DNA of 64,000 nucleotides from Kineosphaera sp032229625 (GCA_032229625.1 JAVTVZ010000063.1:13259-77258); one strand, 5' to 3'. Numbered from the stretch's first letter, positions 24,306 through 34,219 are shown. The notes: generated from the sequence alone by a model not told the origin. A program made the numbers and translations.

Positions 24306-24499
24306 GCGCGGGAGCGGCGCCGGCGCGCGGGTCTCCCGGCAGAGCGATGGTAGGAATGGCCCACGCGTGGGGCGAGCTTCGTGGCATCGCGTGACGAGGG
24401 CGCTCCGAGGGCGCTCCGAGGGCGCCACGAGGGCGTCCGGCTCAGCAGTGACGAGCCCGGCCGACGCGTGGACCGCCCCGACGTCGTGAGGACCCCGCC

Positions 24500-26845
24500 A
24501 TGCCCGTCGCTCACCCCACCGCTGCCGGCGCCACGGGCCGGGCCGGCGCCGCAAGACCGCCGGATGCCGTCGTCCACCTGCGCGCCGCAGGCGTCGGGCT
24601 GCTGCTCGACCTGTCCGACGGGGCGCTGCCGGCGGTCATCCACTGGGGCGCCGACATCGGCCCGCTGGGCGCCGACGAGGCGCGTGGCCTCATCGCCGCC
24701 GCCGTCCCGCCGGTGCCGGGGAATGCTCCCGAGACGCCGCTGCGGCTCGCGCTGCTGCCGCAGGCGCACGCCGGGTGGCTCGGGCGACCCGGTCTGTCCG
24801 GGCACCGCGACGGCGCGGGGTGGAGCCCGCGGTTCGTCACCACCGGCGTGTGGCTCGACGGCGAGCCTGTGACCGGCTACGTCGAGCGCGAGGTCGCCGC
24901 CCGGCGCAGCGGGCACGGTGTCGCCGGCGCGGTGCGGCTCGTCGTCGACGCCCGCGACGACACCCTCCGGCTCGACCTGCGCCTGGAGATCGAGCTGCTC
25001 GGCTCCGGGCTCGTGCGCAGCCGCGCGCGCGTCACCAACGGCGACGACGCGCCCTACACGCTCGACGATCTCGTCCTGGCCTACCCCGTGCCGGGGACCG
25101 CGCGCGACGTGCTGGACTTCGCGGGCCGCTGGGGCAAGGAGAAGGTGCCCCAGCGGGGCCGCCTCGACGTCGGCACGCACCTGCGCGAGGGGCGGCGAGG
25201 CCGCACCGGCGCCGACGCCGCCGGTGTGCTGCACCTCGGGGAGGACGGTTTCGGCTTCGCCCACGGGCGCATCTGGGGCGTGCACACGGCCTACAGCGGC
25301 AACCACACGCACTACGCCGAGCGGCTGAGCAGCGGGGTCCAGGTCGCCGGTGGGGGAGAGCTGCTGCTGCCCGGCGAGATCCGGCTCGCCCGCGGCGAGA
25401 GCTACACCGGGCCGTGGGTCTACGGGTCCTACGGGGTCGGGCTCGATGAGGTCGCGGCGCGCTTCCACCGCTACCTGCGCGGGCGCGAGCAGCACGTCGA
25501 CACGGCGCGGCCGGTGACGCTCAACGTCTGGGAGGCCGTGTATTTCGACCACGACCTGCCCCGGCTGCTCGACCTCGCCGAGCGCGCCGCGGCCCTGGGA
25601 GTGGAGCGCTTCGTGCTCGACGACGGCTGGTTCGGGGCGCGCCGCGACGACCACGCCGGCCTCGGCGACTGGGTCGTCAGCGCCGACGCCTGGCCCGACG
25701 GGCTGGCCCCGCTCATCGACGGGGTCACGGCGCTGGGCATGCAGTTCGGGCTGTGGTTCGAGCCCGAGATGGTCAACCCCGATTCCGATGTCGCCCGCGC
25801 GCACCCCGACTGGATCATGACGGCCCGCCCGAGCGAGGGCGCCGCGGGATGGCCGATCGAGTCGCGCTTCCAGCAGGTGCTCGACCTCGGCATCCCGCAG
25901 GCGTATGCCCACGTGCGGGACCAGATGGACGCGCTGCTCACGCAGTACGACATCGCCTACCTCAAGTGGGACCACAACCGCGACCTCACCGAGGCCGGCG
26001 ACGCGACCCGCGGGGGGCGCCCCGGCGTGCACGCCCAGACGCACGCCTTCTACCGGCTCGTCGACGAACTCAAGGCGCGGCACCCCGGCCTGGAGATCGA
26101 GTCGTGCTCCTCCGGCGGCTCGCGGGTCGACCTCGAGGTCATGCAGCGGTGCGACCGCATCTGGGTCAGCGACTGCATCGACCCCCTCGAGCGGCAGCAG
26201 ATGAACCGCTGGACGATGCAGCTCCTGCCGCCCGAGCTGCTCGGCAGCCACATCGCCTCCGGTCGCTCGCACACGACGGGGCGGGTGCACGACCTGTCGT
26301 TCCGCGCCGGCACCGCGCTGCTCGGTCACCTGGGCATCGAGTGGGACCTCGCGCGGGCCACCGACGACGAGCTCACCGAGCTCGCCGCGTGGATCGCCTA
26401 CTACCAGGAGCACCGTGAGCATCTGCTCTCCGGTGACCTCGTGCGCGTCGACGTCGCCGACCCCGACACCCTCGCCGTCTACGGCGTGCTCGCCCCCGAC
26501 CGCGCCCGCGCGACGTACTTCCTCGCGACGACCGGCCGCAGCGACGTCAGCCCCCGCCCCCGGGTGAGGCTGCCGGGCCTGGACCCCACCCGCACGTATG
26601 CCGTCACGCCCGTCATCGTCGGCGCCCACCCCGGTGGCCTGGCGGCCGCGCGCTGGTGGCTCGCCGACGGCGAGATCGAGGAGCCCGGCGCGCTCGACCC
26701 GGCGCACCCCTATCCGGAGCCCACCCTGGGTGGGCGGCGACTCTCCGGAGGCACGTTCTCCGGCGCAGCCCTGGCGGAGGTCGGCCTCCAACCGCCGCTG
26801 CTGCACCCCGACCAGATCGTGATGTACGAGCTGGCCGCCGTCTGA
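24500..26845 (+). CDS. Alpha-galactosidase, glycoside hydrolase family 36
   Basis: A 781-residue cytoplasmic-type GH36 enzyme (no signal peptide) hydrolysing alpha-galactosides such as melibiose or raffinose-type sugars. Domains: N-terminal beta-supersandwich (to about residue 330), catalytic TIM barrel, C-terminal beta domain. The nucleophile is Asp491 in YLKWDHNRDL and the acid/base Asp558 in WVSDCIDPLERQ. FVLDDGWFGARRDD and GLWFEPEMVNPDSD are also typical. It stands alone, without a sugar transporter or regulator nearby. Upstream (about 24403-24440) are four ~12-bp CGAGGGCGCTCC-like repeats. Galactoside specificity is assigned by family only. Confidence 0.9.
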   Translation: MPVAHPTAAGATGRAGAARPPDAVVHLRAAGVGLLLDLSDGALPAVIHWGADIGPLGADEARGLIAAAVPPVPGNAPETPLRLALLPQAHAGWLGRPGLSGHRDGAGWSPRFVTTGVWLDGEPVTGYVEREVAARRSGHGVAGAVRLVVDARDDTLRLDLRLEIELLGSGLVRSRARVTNGDDAPYTLDDLVLAYPVPGTARDVLDFAGRWGKEKVPQRGRLDVGTHLREGRRGRTGADAAGVLHLGEDGFGFAHGRIWGVHTAYSGNHTHYAERLSSGVQVAGGGELLLPGEIRLARGESYTGPWVYGSYGVGLDEVAARFHRYLRGREQHVDTARPVTLNVWEAVYFDHDLPRLLDLAERAAALGVERFVLDDGWFGARRDDHAGLGDWVVSADAWPDGLAPLIDGVTALGMQFGLWFEPEMVNPDSDVARAHPDWIMTARPSEGAAGWPIESRFQQVLDLGIPQAYAHVRDQMDALLTQYDIAYLKWDHNRDLTEAGDATRGGRPGVHAQTHAFYRLVDELKARHPGLEIESCSSGGSRVDLEVMQRCDRIWVSDCIDPLERQQMNRWTMQLLPPELLGSHIASGRSHTTGRVHDLSFRAGTALLGHLGIEWDLARATDDELTELAAWIAYYQEHREHLLSGDLVRVDVADPDTLAVYGVLAPDRARATYFLATTGRSDVSPRPRVRLPGLDPTRTYAVTPVIVGAHPGGLAAARWWLADGEIEEPGALDPAHPYPEPTLGGRRLSGGTFSGAALAEVGLQPPLLHPDQIVMYELAAV

Positions 26846-26894
26846 GCCGGCCGGGGATCCCCTACAGCGACAACGGCCTTCACCGATCGGGGCG

Positions 26895-26925
26895 GGGGTG
26901 GCGTCCGCTGACGAGACGCCACCCC
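26895..26925. terminator. Terminator between convergent genes
   Basis: Perfect 11-bp inverted repeat GGGGTGGCGTC / GACGCCACCCC (26895-26905 and 26915-26925) with a 9-nt loop, between the alpha-galactosidase (plus) and phosphatase (minus) stops. Confidence 0.75.
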
Positions 26926-26941
26926 GTCCGTGTCGCGCGGG

Positions 26942-28321
26942 TCAACCAGATGCGAGCGACAGTTCGGTCGCGTAGCAGCGCTTGAGTTCGTCGAGACGGT
27001 AGAGCGTGCCGGAGTAGACGTGGCAGTGCTTCTTGAAGCGCGCGGGCTGCTCGTCCAAGAGCATGCGCACGAGTGTCGTGCCCGAGGAGTTCGTGAAGAC
27101 GTCCCATTGGATGTTCGCGCCTAGCGGCGCCTGCTGGTATCCGTACCAGCCGGTCTTGGCGTAGGAGAACGTGTCGTTCACGGGCAGTTGCCGGTCGGAG
27201 CCGCGCACCTGCAGAAGCGCGAGGAACGGGATGACCTCCTCGGCGTGCGTGAATCGGAAGACGCCGCGCACACCCGTGGCGGGAGCGGTCTCCATCGAGG
27301 TGAACACGTCGGCCAGGAGCGGCGCCGCCATGGCGTAGGTCTGCGTGCGGCCTGCCAAGGAGGGACCCTTCTCCAGGAAGTCCTGAGCGTCGGAGCGCAG
27401 GCCGAGGAGGGGGCGGGTCCACGCCGGAAGGAATCGTTCGTAGTCGAACGGACCCTCTGCTCGCAGCGCCGGGGAGATCGAATAGAGCCCGTAGACGATG
27501 TCGGTGGCGCCGGCCAGGTCCGCGACCTTGCTCTTGCCGTCCGCGGTGGTGAGCGTGATCTTTCCGGCGGTGAGGTCGGCGACGAACCCGCTCCCGAACA
27601 GGCCGGTGAGCACCGCCTTCTCCGCCGCGACGATACGCGGCTGGGTTTCGATCCGCTTCTGCGCCGCGGCGAGGCTCGGGTCGTCCTTGACGTAGTCGTT
27701 GTACGTGGTGTTCGACTTGTGGAAATACAGCAGACCGGTGTCGGGGACCACGTCACCGAGCGTCAGACCCGGTCGCGCCGACGCCAACCCCGCGGCGAAT
27801 TCACGGGCGCTCGCCGTCGCGCGTGCCTCTCCGGAGGATTCGATGCGGTATTTCCCCGACAGGGCCAGCGCTGCGCCCGCGCGGTCGGCGAGACGTCCGC
27901 CCATCTGTCGCATCTGGTCGCGGCCGAGTGCCGAGAGGTTGCCCCAGCCGATCTTCTCGTTGGCCGCCGCCATGCGGACCGTCTCCGCGCGGAAGGCGGC
28001 GCCGGCGGGAGTCAGCGATCCGGAGGCCGCCGCGTGATCAGCCATCGCCAGGCCGAGTTCGGTGTACTTCGCGGAGGACAGGCCGCGGGCACCGTGTCGA
28101 CTCAGCAGCTGCGTGGAGACGAGCCGATAGCCCCGCGGCGCCGAGGACGCGATGTGCGCGGGGACGGTGGCGATCGCCTTCGTGCCCAACGGCTGGTCGC
28201 GGGAGTCGTTGCGTGGCAGTGGGGCGGGGGACTCGTGGGCGTGGGCGTTGGCGGCGCCTGCGCCGGCGACGAGCGTGACCACAGAGACGGCGGCTGCGAG
28301 GAGGCGCACATGAGGCTTCAT
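26942..28321 (-). CDS. Secreted histidine acid phosphatase (clade-2 histidine phosphatase)
   Basis: A 459-residue exported phosphomonoesterase of the histidine acid phosphatase/phytase branch. A signal peptide (MKPHVRLLAAAVSVVTLVAG, cleavage near ANAHA) precedes the catalytic RHGAR motif at residues 75-79 (His76 would be phosphorylated). A HAE-type proton-donor motif is in RFTHAEEVIPFLALL. Phytate, sugar phosphates or other phosphomonoesters are possible substrates. Its codons include more A/T-ending ones than its neighbours, a weak hint of later acquisition. The ATG at 28321 gives a proper signal peptide; no strong ribosome binding site is seen. PAP2 and this gene share a strand with a 198-bp gap. 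Confidence 0.85.
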   Translation of the reverse strand: MKPHVRLLAAAVSVVTLVAGAGAANAHAHESPAPLPRNDSRDQPLGTKAIATVPAHIASSAPRGYRLVSTQLLSRHGARGLSSAKYTELGLAMADHAAASGSLTPAGAAFRAETVRMAAANEKIGWGNLSALGRDQMRQMGGRLADRAGAALALSGKYRIESSGEARATASAREFAAGLASARPGLTLGDVVPDTGLLYFHKSNTTYNDYVKDDPSLAAAQKRIETQPRIVAAEKAVLTGLFGSGFVADLTAGKITLTTADGKSKVADLAGATDIVYGLYSISPALRAEGPFDYERFLPAWTRPLLGLRSDAQDFLEKGPSLAGRTQTYAMAAPLLADVFTSMETAPATGVRGVFRFTHAEEVIPFLALLQVRGSDRQLPVNDTFSYAKTGWYGYQQAPLGANIQWDVFTNSSGTTLVRMLLDEQPARFKKHCHVYSGTLYRLDELKRCYATELSLASG

Positions 28322-28519
28322 GGCGCGCAAGCCAACTCCAGGGGCGTGGCCGGCCCGGGGCCTGACGATGAACGGGCGATAGCCACCCCGTGGCCAACGC
28401 GGCAGGGGCGGTAGTCGGCCCCTACCTGCCGCGAGGCCACGCCTCTGCTCGACGAGCAGGCGGACGCTCCGCGCGAGCACGCGCGGGGAGACGCCGGACT
28501 CACACCGGCCCGGACCGGC

Positions 28520-29305
28520 TCACGGTTCTCGAGCTGCGGTGGCGCTGCGGTGGCGCAGCGTCAGCGTGAGCCGGTGGGCGGTGATGACGACGGTCAGCCA
28601 CGCGCCGCCCATCGTCCAGCCGACGAGCACGTCGGTGAGCCAGTGATGCCCCAGATACACCCGTGACAGGCCCATGAGCAGCGAATACACGACGGCGGCG
28701 GCGACGACGGCCCAGCGGGCGCGGCGCGAGCGCAGGTGCAGCAACAGCAGGTAGGCGATGATCCCGGAGACGACGACGGCGTTGAGCGAGTGCCCGCTGG
28801 GGAAGGACGGGGACGTCTCGTAGGGCGGCACCGCCCACTCGTAGGCGGGCCGGACCCGCCCGATGTAGTCCTTGCCGACGATCGTCGTGGCCAGCGATCC
28901 CGCGGCGCCGACGACCATGAGCACGATCGGTGTGCGCGAGCGCCACCGCCAGGCCATCACCAGCACGACCGCGGTCGCCAACACCGGCATGACGACGGGT
29001 CCGCCGATCGTCGTGAAGAACGCGACGACCCGGTCCCATCCCGGCGAGCGCAGCGCCACCATGTCCATGAGCACCGGCTTGTCGACCAGGGCGATGCCCT
29101 CGTGCTCGGTGACCGCGTCGTACAGCTCGGCGGACAGCGCCGTGAGCAGCCCCATGACGAGCGCGCCGACGAGCGCGGTCAGCGCCAGCAGCGTCACCTC
29201 GCGATGACCGAGCACCCGCACCGCGGCGTCGGCGACGACCCGCCCTGCGGGGGTGCGCCACTGCGACAGTTCGCGATCGCCGATGCGGTCCTCTGCGCGA
29301 CTCAT
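28520..29305 (-). CDS. PAP2-family membrane phosphatase
   Basis: A 261-residue integral membrane phosphatase of the PAP2/undecaprenyl pyrophosphatase type. The three signature motifs are present: KDYIGRVRP (K-x6-RP), PSGHS, and SRVYLGHHWLTD (SR-x5-H-x3-D), with about six membrane helices. Likely substrates are lipid phosphates such as undecaprenyl pyrophosphate or phosphatidic acid. The ATG at 29305 is preferred to the GTG two codons upstream because a minus-strand -10 (29312-29317) lies exactly 6 nt before it, making a leaderless transcript likely. Confidence 0.9.
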   Translation of the reverse strand: MSRAEDRIGDRELSQWRTPAGRVVADAAVRVLGHREVTLLALTALVGALVMGLLTALSAELYDAVTEHEGIALVDKPVLMDMVALRSPGWDRVVAFFTTIGGPVVMPVLATAVVLVMAWRWRSRTPIVLMVVGAAGSLATTIVGKDYIGRVRPAYEWAVPPYETSPSFPSGHSLNAVVVSGIIAYLLLLHLRSRRARWAVVAAAVVYSLLMGLSRVYLGHHWLTDVLVGWTMGGAWLTVVITAHRLTLTLRHRSATAAREP

Positions 29306-29311
29306 CCGCAC

Positions 29312-29317
29312 ACCGTA
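29312..29317 (-). promoter_or_regulatory. -10 element of PAP2 gene, leaderless-type
   Basis: TACGGT on the minus strand, 6 nt before the ATG at 29305. Confidence 0.6.
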
Positions 29318-29335
29318 GCCCTACACCCACCCGGC

Positions 29336-29341
29336 TAGGCT
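29336..29341 (+). promoter_or_regulatory. -10 element of amino-acid ABC transporter operon
   Basis: TAGGCT, predicting a start near 29348 and a leader of about 66 nt. The substrate-binding protein gene has GGAG 8 nt before its ATG. Confidence 0.55.
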
Positions 29342-29413
29342 GACCTGCGACGACACGCGGTCGCGCGACCGATCGCCCGCCGCGACCAGGCCCTGCCACC
29401 CGGAGATGGGGAC

Positions 29414-30340
29414 ATGACGACACGCACCTCCCGCGCCACCCGCCACCTGACGTTGCTCGCGGCCCCGCTGGCGCTGCTGGCGCTCGCCGCGTGCGGCGCC
29501 CCCACCGACGGCGGCGGCGCCGCCCCGGGCGCGACCGGCGCGGGCACCTCGGCGGATGCTGCGGCGGGCACTGCCGGCGCCACGTCGGCGGCCTGCACGA
29601 AGGACTCGCTGGCGACCCGCACCCCCGGCACGCTGACCCTGGGCACGGACAAGCCGGCCTACCCGCCGTGGTTCGTCGACGACACCCCGGCGAACGGCCA
29701 GGGCTTCGAGTCGGCGGTCGGCTATGCCATCGCGCAGCGACTCGGCTTCGCCAAGGGCGACGTGACGTGGGTCGTCGTGCCGTTCAACACGGCCGTCGCG
29801 CCCGGCCCCAAGACCTTCGACCTGGACCTCAACCAGATCTCCGTCAGCGACGAGCGCCGCCAGGCCGTCGACTTCTCCTCCGGCTACTACGACGTGACTC
29901 AGGCGGTCGTCACCTACAAGGGCTCCCCGATCGCCGGCAAGACGTCGATCGCACAACTGGCCGGTGCCGGCCTCGGCGCGCAGGTGGGCACGACGAGCTA
30001 CACGGCGATCGTCGACCAGATCAAGCCCACGACGAAGCCGTCGGTCTACGACACCAACGACCTCGCCGTGCAGGCGCTGAAGAACCGCCAGATCGACGGC
30101 GTCGTCGTCGACACCCCGACCGCGTTCTACATGATCGGCGCCCAGCTCGACGACGGCGTGATCGTCGGGCAGCTGCGGCGGACCGGCGCGACGCCCGAGC
30201 AGTTCGGGGCCGTCCTCGACAAGGGCTCGCCGCTGACCGCCTGCGTCAGCCAGGCCGTCGACGGGCTGCGCGCCGACGGCACCCTGGACACACTGCAGAA
30301 GCAGTGGCTCGCCGACCAGGGCGCGCCGCAGCTGTCGTGA
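29414..30340 (+). CDS. Polar amino-acid ABC transporter, substrate-binding lipoprotein
   Basis: A 308-residue extracellular solute-binding protein, family 3. The lipobox LALAAC places lipidated Cys27, followed by a flexible Gly/Ala/Thr linker and two alpha/beta lobes (TPGTLTLGTDKPAYPPWF; DLDLNQISVSDERRQAVDFSSGYYDVTQAVV). First gene of a three-gene operon with 4-bp GTGA overlaps at both junctions, so binding protein, permease and ATPase are co-translated. The exact ligand (glutamate, glutamine, cystine or arginine type) cannot be told. Confidence 0.9.
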   Translation: MTTRTSRATRHLTLLAAPLALLALAACGAPTDGGGAAPGATGAGTSADAAAGTAGATSAACTKDSLATRTPGTLTLGTDKPAYPPWFVDDTPANGQGFESAVGYAIAQRLGFAKGDVTWVVVPFNTAVAPGPKTFDLDLNQISVSDERRQAVDFSSGYYDVTQAVVTYKGSPIAGKTSIAQLAGAGLGAQVGTTSYTAIVDQIKPTTKPSVYDTNDLAVQALKNRQIDGVVVDTPTAFYMIGAQLDDGVIVGQLRRTGATPEQFGAVLDKGSPLTACVSQAVDGLRADGTLDTLQKQWLADQGAPQLS

Positions 30341-31191
30341 CCGCCCCAGCCTGGACCCCCTCGCACCACGAGCTGCAGCGGGCCGCCTACCGGCGCTCGC
30401 GATCACGCCGCTCGGTGCTCCTCTCCGCGGCGAGCACGATCGTCGTCGCGCTCGCCGTGACGACGGTGCTCGTCTCCTCGCCCGGCTGGCCGCGCGTGCA
30501 GTGGACGTACTTCAACTGGGACAAGGCGGTCGCGTCGCTGCCGGCGGTGCTCGACGGCCTCTGGCTCAACGTGCGCATCATGCTCGTGTGCGGCGTCGCC
30601 ATCGCCGCGTGCGGGCTGCTCATCGCGATCGCCCGAACGCTACGCGGGCCCGTCTTCTTCCCGGTGCGTCTGGCCGGCACGATCTACGTCGACCTCTTCC
30701 GCGGGCTGCCGCTCATCCTCGTGCTGCTCCTGCTGGGCTACGGCGCGCCGGCTCTGCGACTGCAGGGGCTGCCGACGAGCACGCTCTTCTGGGGCTGCGT
30801 CGCGCTGATCCTGTCGTATTCGGCCTACGTCGCCGAGGTCTTCCGCGCCGGTATCGAGACCGTGCACCCCTCCCAGATCGCGGCGTCCCGCTCCCTGGGT
30901 CTCAGTCACGGCCAGACGCTGCGCCACGTCGTGCTGCCGCAGGCCGTGCGCCGCGTCATGCCACCGCTGCTCAACGACGCCGTGTCGCTGCAGAAGGACT
31001 CCGGCCTCATCTCGATCCTCGGCGTCGTCGACGCCGTGCGGGCCGCGCAGATCGCCACCGCGACCGACTTCAACTACACCCCGTATGTCGTCGCCGGCGT
31101 CCTCTTCATCGCCCTCACCGTCCCGATGGCGCGGATCACGGATTGGATCGGCGCGCGGCAGGGCTACCAGGGAGCGGGAGGCCCGCTGTGA
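30337..31191 (+). CDS. Polar amino-acid ABC transporter, permease
   Basis: A 284-residue HisMQ/GlnP-type permease. A charged N-terminus is followed by a first helix (about residues 30-50), then the permease core with about five helices and the EAA loop SRSLGLSHGQTLRHVVLPQA that contacts the ATPase. The GTG at 30337 overlaps the upstream stop. A single permease gene is present, so a homodimeric channel is expected. Confidence 0.92.
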   Translation: MTAPAWTPSHHELQRAAYRRSRSRRSVLLSAASTIVVALAVTTVLVSSPGWPRVQWTYFNWDKAVASLPAVLDGLWLNVRIMLVCGVAIAACGLLIAIARTLRGPVFFPVRLAGTIYVDLFRGLPLILVLLLLGYGAPALRLQGLPTSTLFWGCVALILSYSAYVAEVFRAGIETVHPSQIAASRSLGLSHGQTLRHVVLPQAVRRVMPPLLNDAVSLQKDSGLISILGVVDAVRAAQIATATDFNYTPYVVAGVLFIALTVPMARITDWIGARQGYQGAGGPL

Positions 31192-31943
31192 GCGAGGCTG
31201 CGAGCGAGCGGGAGCCGCTGCTGTCGCTGCGCGGGGTCCGCAAGTCCTTCGGCGACAACCTCGTGCTGCGCAGCATCGACCTCGACGTGCGCCCGGGGGA
31301 GTGCGTCGTGCTCATCGGCTCGTCGGGCTCGGGCAAGTCGACGCTGCTGCGCTGTATCAATCTCTTGGAACAAGTCGACGACGGCATCATCACGCTGCGC
31401 GGGAGCGAGCTGACCGACCCGCGCATCGACGTCGACGCCGCGCGGGCGCGCATCGGCATCGTCTTCCAGTCCTACAACCTCTTCCCGCATCTGAGCGTGC
31501 TCGACAACATCACGCTCGCGCCGCGTCGCGTGCACGGGGTCGATGCCGCGACGGCCCGCGCGCGGGCGCTGGAGATGCTCGACCGGGTCGGCCTGGCGGC
31601 CACGGCCGGCGCCCGGCCCGACGACCTGTCCGGCGGGCAGCAGCAGCGTGTCGCGATCGCCCGCGCCCTGGTCAACGACCCGGGGGTCATGCTGCTCGAC
31701 GAGGTCACCTCGGCTCTGGACCCCGAGCTCGTCGGCGAGGTCCTGGACCTGCTGCGCGACCTGCGGGCCGACGGCATGACGATGCTGCTCAACACCCACG
31801 AGATGGGCTTCGCCCGCCGCGTCGCCGACACCGTGTGCTTCCTGCACGACGGCGGCATCCACGAGCAGGGCACCCCGGCGCAGGTGCTCGACGACCCGCA
31901 GCAGCCGCGCACCCGCGCCTTCCTCTCGCGGCTGCACGGGTGA
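31188..31943 (+). CDS. Polar amino-acid ABC transporter, ATP-binding protein
   Basis: A 251-residue ATPase of the GlnQ/HisP group. Walker A GSSGSGKST is near residues 45-53, Q-loop FQSYNLFPH, signature LSGGQQQRVAIARAL, Walker B VMLLDEVTSALDPE and switch His in LLNTHEMGFAR. The GTG at 31188 overlaps the permease stop. It completes the importer; its stop faces the chemoreceptor gene convergently with only 50 bp between. Confidence 0.94.
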   Translation: MSEAASEREPLLSLRGVRKSFGDNLVLRSIDLDVRPGECVVLIGSSGSGKSTLLRCINLLEQVDDGIITLRGSELTDPRIDVDAARARIGIVFQSYNLFPHLSVLDNITLAPRRVHGVDAATARARALEMLDRVGLAATAGARPDDLSGGQQQRVAIARALVNDPGVMLLDEVTSALDPELVGEVLDLLRDLRADGMTMLLNTHEMGFARRVADTVCFLHDGGIHEQGTPAQVLDDPQQPRTRAFLSRLHG

Positions 31944-31993
31944 GGACGGTGAGGACGCGGCCCGACGCAGAGCGGCCCTGCGGCGCCGGTTGC

Positions 31994-33934
31994 TCAGGCG
32001 CGCACCCGGAAGCGGTCGATGACGGTGGACAGCTCGGTGGAGAGCCGCGCCAGGGACTCCGCGGACGTCCGGGTCGAGGCGGCGGACTCGTCCGTGCGTC
32101 GCGCGAGGTCGGCGACCCCCTGCACGCGTCCCGCGATCGTGCGGGTGCCCGTGGCGGCCAGGCCGACGTGCTGGCCGATCGAGGCGGTCGTCGCGGTCTG
32201 CTCCTCGACGGCCGCGGCGATCGCGGCCTGCACCCCGCTCATCTGCGCGACGGTCGACCCGACCGCCTCGATGCGGCTCGACGCGGCGCGGGTGTCCTCG
32301 CGCAGCCGCTCGACCCGCCGGCCGATGTCCTCCGTGGCGGCCGTCGTCTCCTGCGCGAGATCCTTGACCTCGCCGGCGACCACGGCGAAGCCCTTACCCG
32401 CCTCGCCGGCCCGGGCCGCCTCGATCGTCGCGTTGAGGGCGAGCAGATTCGTCTGCTCGGAGATCGCCGCGACCGACTTGAGCACCTCGTCGATGCGGCC
32501 GCTGGACTGCTCGAGCTCGGCGATCGTGTCGGCCGCCTCCTGCGCGCTGGCCACGGCGGTGTCGACGATCTGCTGCGCGGCGTGCGCGGACCGGGCGATC
32601 TCGTCGATCGCGGCGCGCAGTTCCTCCCCGGCCGTCGCGAGTTCGTCAACATCGCGGGACACCTCGCCGGCCGAGCTCGACGCTTCGTCGGCGCGTGACG
32701 CCGAGTCCGCGGCGTGGGACTGCAGGTCGACGGCCACGCCGCCGAGGGCGCGGGCGGAGGTCGACAACTCGTGTGCGGCGCCGCGCATCGTGCGCAGGGC
32801 GTCCTCCATCGAGTCCATGGCGGTGTTCAGCGCACCGCCCATCACGTTGATCTCGTCGCGCCCCTCGACGACGAATCGCTCGTCGAGCCGCCCTTCGCGC
32901 AGTCCCGTCAGGACGACCTCGATGCGGCGCAGGCCGCGCAGGATCGAGCGCACCGTCCACCACAGGAGCGCGGCGGTCGCGGCCGCGACGAGCGCGAGCG
33001 CGAGCGCGACGAGCCAGACCGTGCGGCTCGCGTCGTCGGCCAACTGCTGCGCCTGCTGCCCGACGTGCTCCTGCTGGTGGTGCTCGAGGTCGCGCATCTG
33101 ATCGATGTAGGCGGAGGCGGTGGCGAACCACGCACTGGGCGCCATCGTGAAGTCGCCGCTCTTGGCCAGCGCCGCGGTCTCGATCTGCGCGACCTGCCGG
33201 CCCGACGGCGACTCCTGCAGCGTCGTGGTCTGCGCGGCCGCGTCCGGCCCGCCGAGGAATTCGTACATCGACAGATACGCGGCGCGCTGGTTGGACAGGC
33301 CGGTGATCCGCGCGGCCTGCCCGGCCGCGAAGCGGTCGACGGCGAAGGCGGCCGTCAGCTGCGCCCGCTCCAACCCGGTGTTCTCCTTCGCCCAGGCGAG
33401 GGCGGCCATCGCCCCGAGGTCGCGGGTCATGTCGGCGTCCCCGGTGGCGTAGGTGACCGACGCCATCCCCGTCAGCAGTGCGTCGACGGCGCTGGTGTAT
33501 CCGGCCAGATACTGCGCGACCGGCCGCTCGAAGCGGTCGACGCTGTCCCGCTGCCCGACGGCCGTCGCGGTCGACTCCAACGCGGTCTGCGCGCCGGCCC
33601 GCACGTCCTGGGGCAGCGACTCCTCCCGCCCGACGTAGTCGGTGAGCGCGCTCCGCGCCGTGTCCGTGGCCGCGCGGGCCGCGGTGAGCTCGGTGCCCAT
33701 CGACGCGCCGCGTGAGGTGACGAAGCCCGAGGTGGTGCCACGCTCGACCTGCAGGGCGTGGACGAGGTCGGTGAGCCCGGTGGACAGCCCGACGAGCCGC
33801 ACGAGCTGGGCGGTCTCGGCGCGCTCGGCCAGCACCGAGCGCATCGAGGTCGCCCCGATGAGCAAGAGGGCGACGAGCGGCAGCAGACCGAGCGCCAGCA
33901 GGCGCGTGCGGATGGAGAGGCGCTGTGCAGACAC
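31994..33934 (-). CDS. Methyl-accepting chemotaxis protein with NIT sensor domain
   Basis: A 646-residue transmembrane receptor. Membrane helices lie at about residues 10-30 and 307-327. The extracytoplasmic part resembles the nitrate/nitrite-sensing NIT domain (HALQVERGTTSGFV start, all-helical). A HAMP domain (about 328-380) and an MCP signalling coiled coil follow, with the hairpin tip EQTNLLALNATIEAARAGEAGKGFAVVA split across about residues 490-520. GTG start with GAAAGGGG 8 nt upstream. No CheA, CheW, CheY or flagellar gene is in the window, so it is an orphan here. Ligand identity is by domain analogy only. Confidence 0.88.
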   Translation of the reverse strand: MSAQRLSIRTRLLALGLLPLVALLLIGATSMRSVLAERAETAQLVRLVGLSTGLTDLVHALQVERGTTSGFVTSRGASMGTELTAARAATDTARSALTDYVGREESLPQDVRAGAQTALESTATAVGQRDSVDRFERPVAQYLAGYTSAVDALLTGMASVTYATGDADMTRDLGAMAALAWAKENTGLERAQLTAAFAVDRFAAGQAARITGLSNQRAAYLSMYEFLGGPDAAAQTTTLQESPSGRQVAQIETAALAKSGDFTMAPSAWFATASAYIDQMRDLEHHQQEHVGQQAQQLADDASRTVWLVALALALVAAATAALLWWTVRSILRGLRRIEVVLTGLREGRLDERFVVEGRDEINVMGGALNTAMDSMEDALRTMRGAAHELSTSARALGGVAVDLQSHAADSASRADEASSSAGEVSRDVDELATAGEELRAAIDEIARSAHAAQQIVDTAVASAQEAADTIAELEQSSGRIDEVLKSVAAISEQTNLLALNATIEAARAGEAGKGFAVVAGEVKDLAQETTAATEDIGRRVERLREDTRAASSRIEAVGSTVAQMSGVQAAIAAAVEEQTATTASIGQHVGLAATGTRTIAGRVQGVADLARRTDESAASTRTSAESLARLSTELSTVIDRFRVRA

Positions 33935-34219
33935 GAGGGGCCCCTTTCACGGGTCATCGAGGTGACGCCCAGGGCCCGTCCAGGTGATATCCGGGCTGCG
34001 TCGAGCCGGCCCGGCACGGAGCGCACGGCCGCTGACCTGGGCTTTCACGGCTCGCCTCCGGGGTTACGTATCGGCCGTCCGCGCGGCCCGCCGCAGCGTT
34101 TCGTCCGACCTTTCCCCGGTCCGTGCGCCGGGAGACCGCGGGCCGGGTCCCGGGTGCGGCGGTCGCCGATGTGTTTCTCGCAGCTAGCCATTGCCGGCTG
34201 CGGCGGTGAATCTAGAGGG

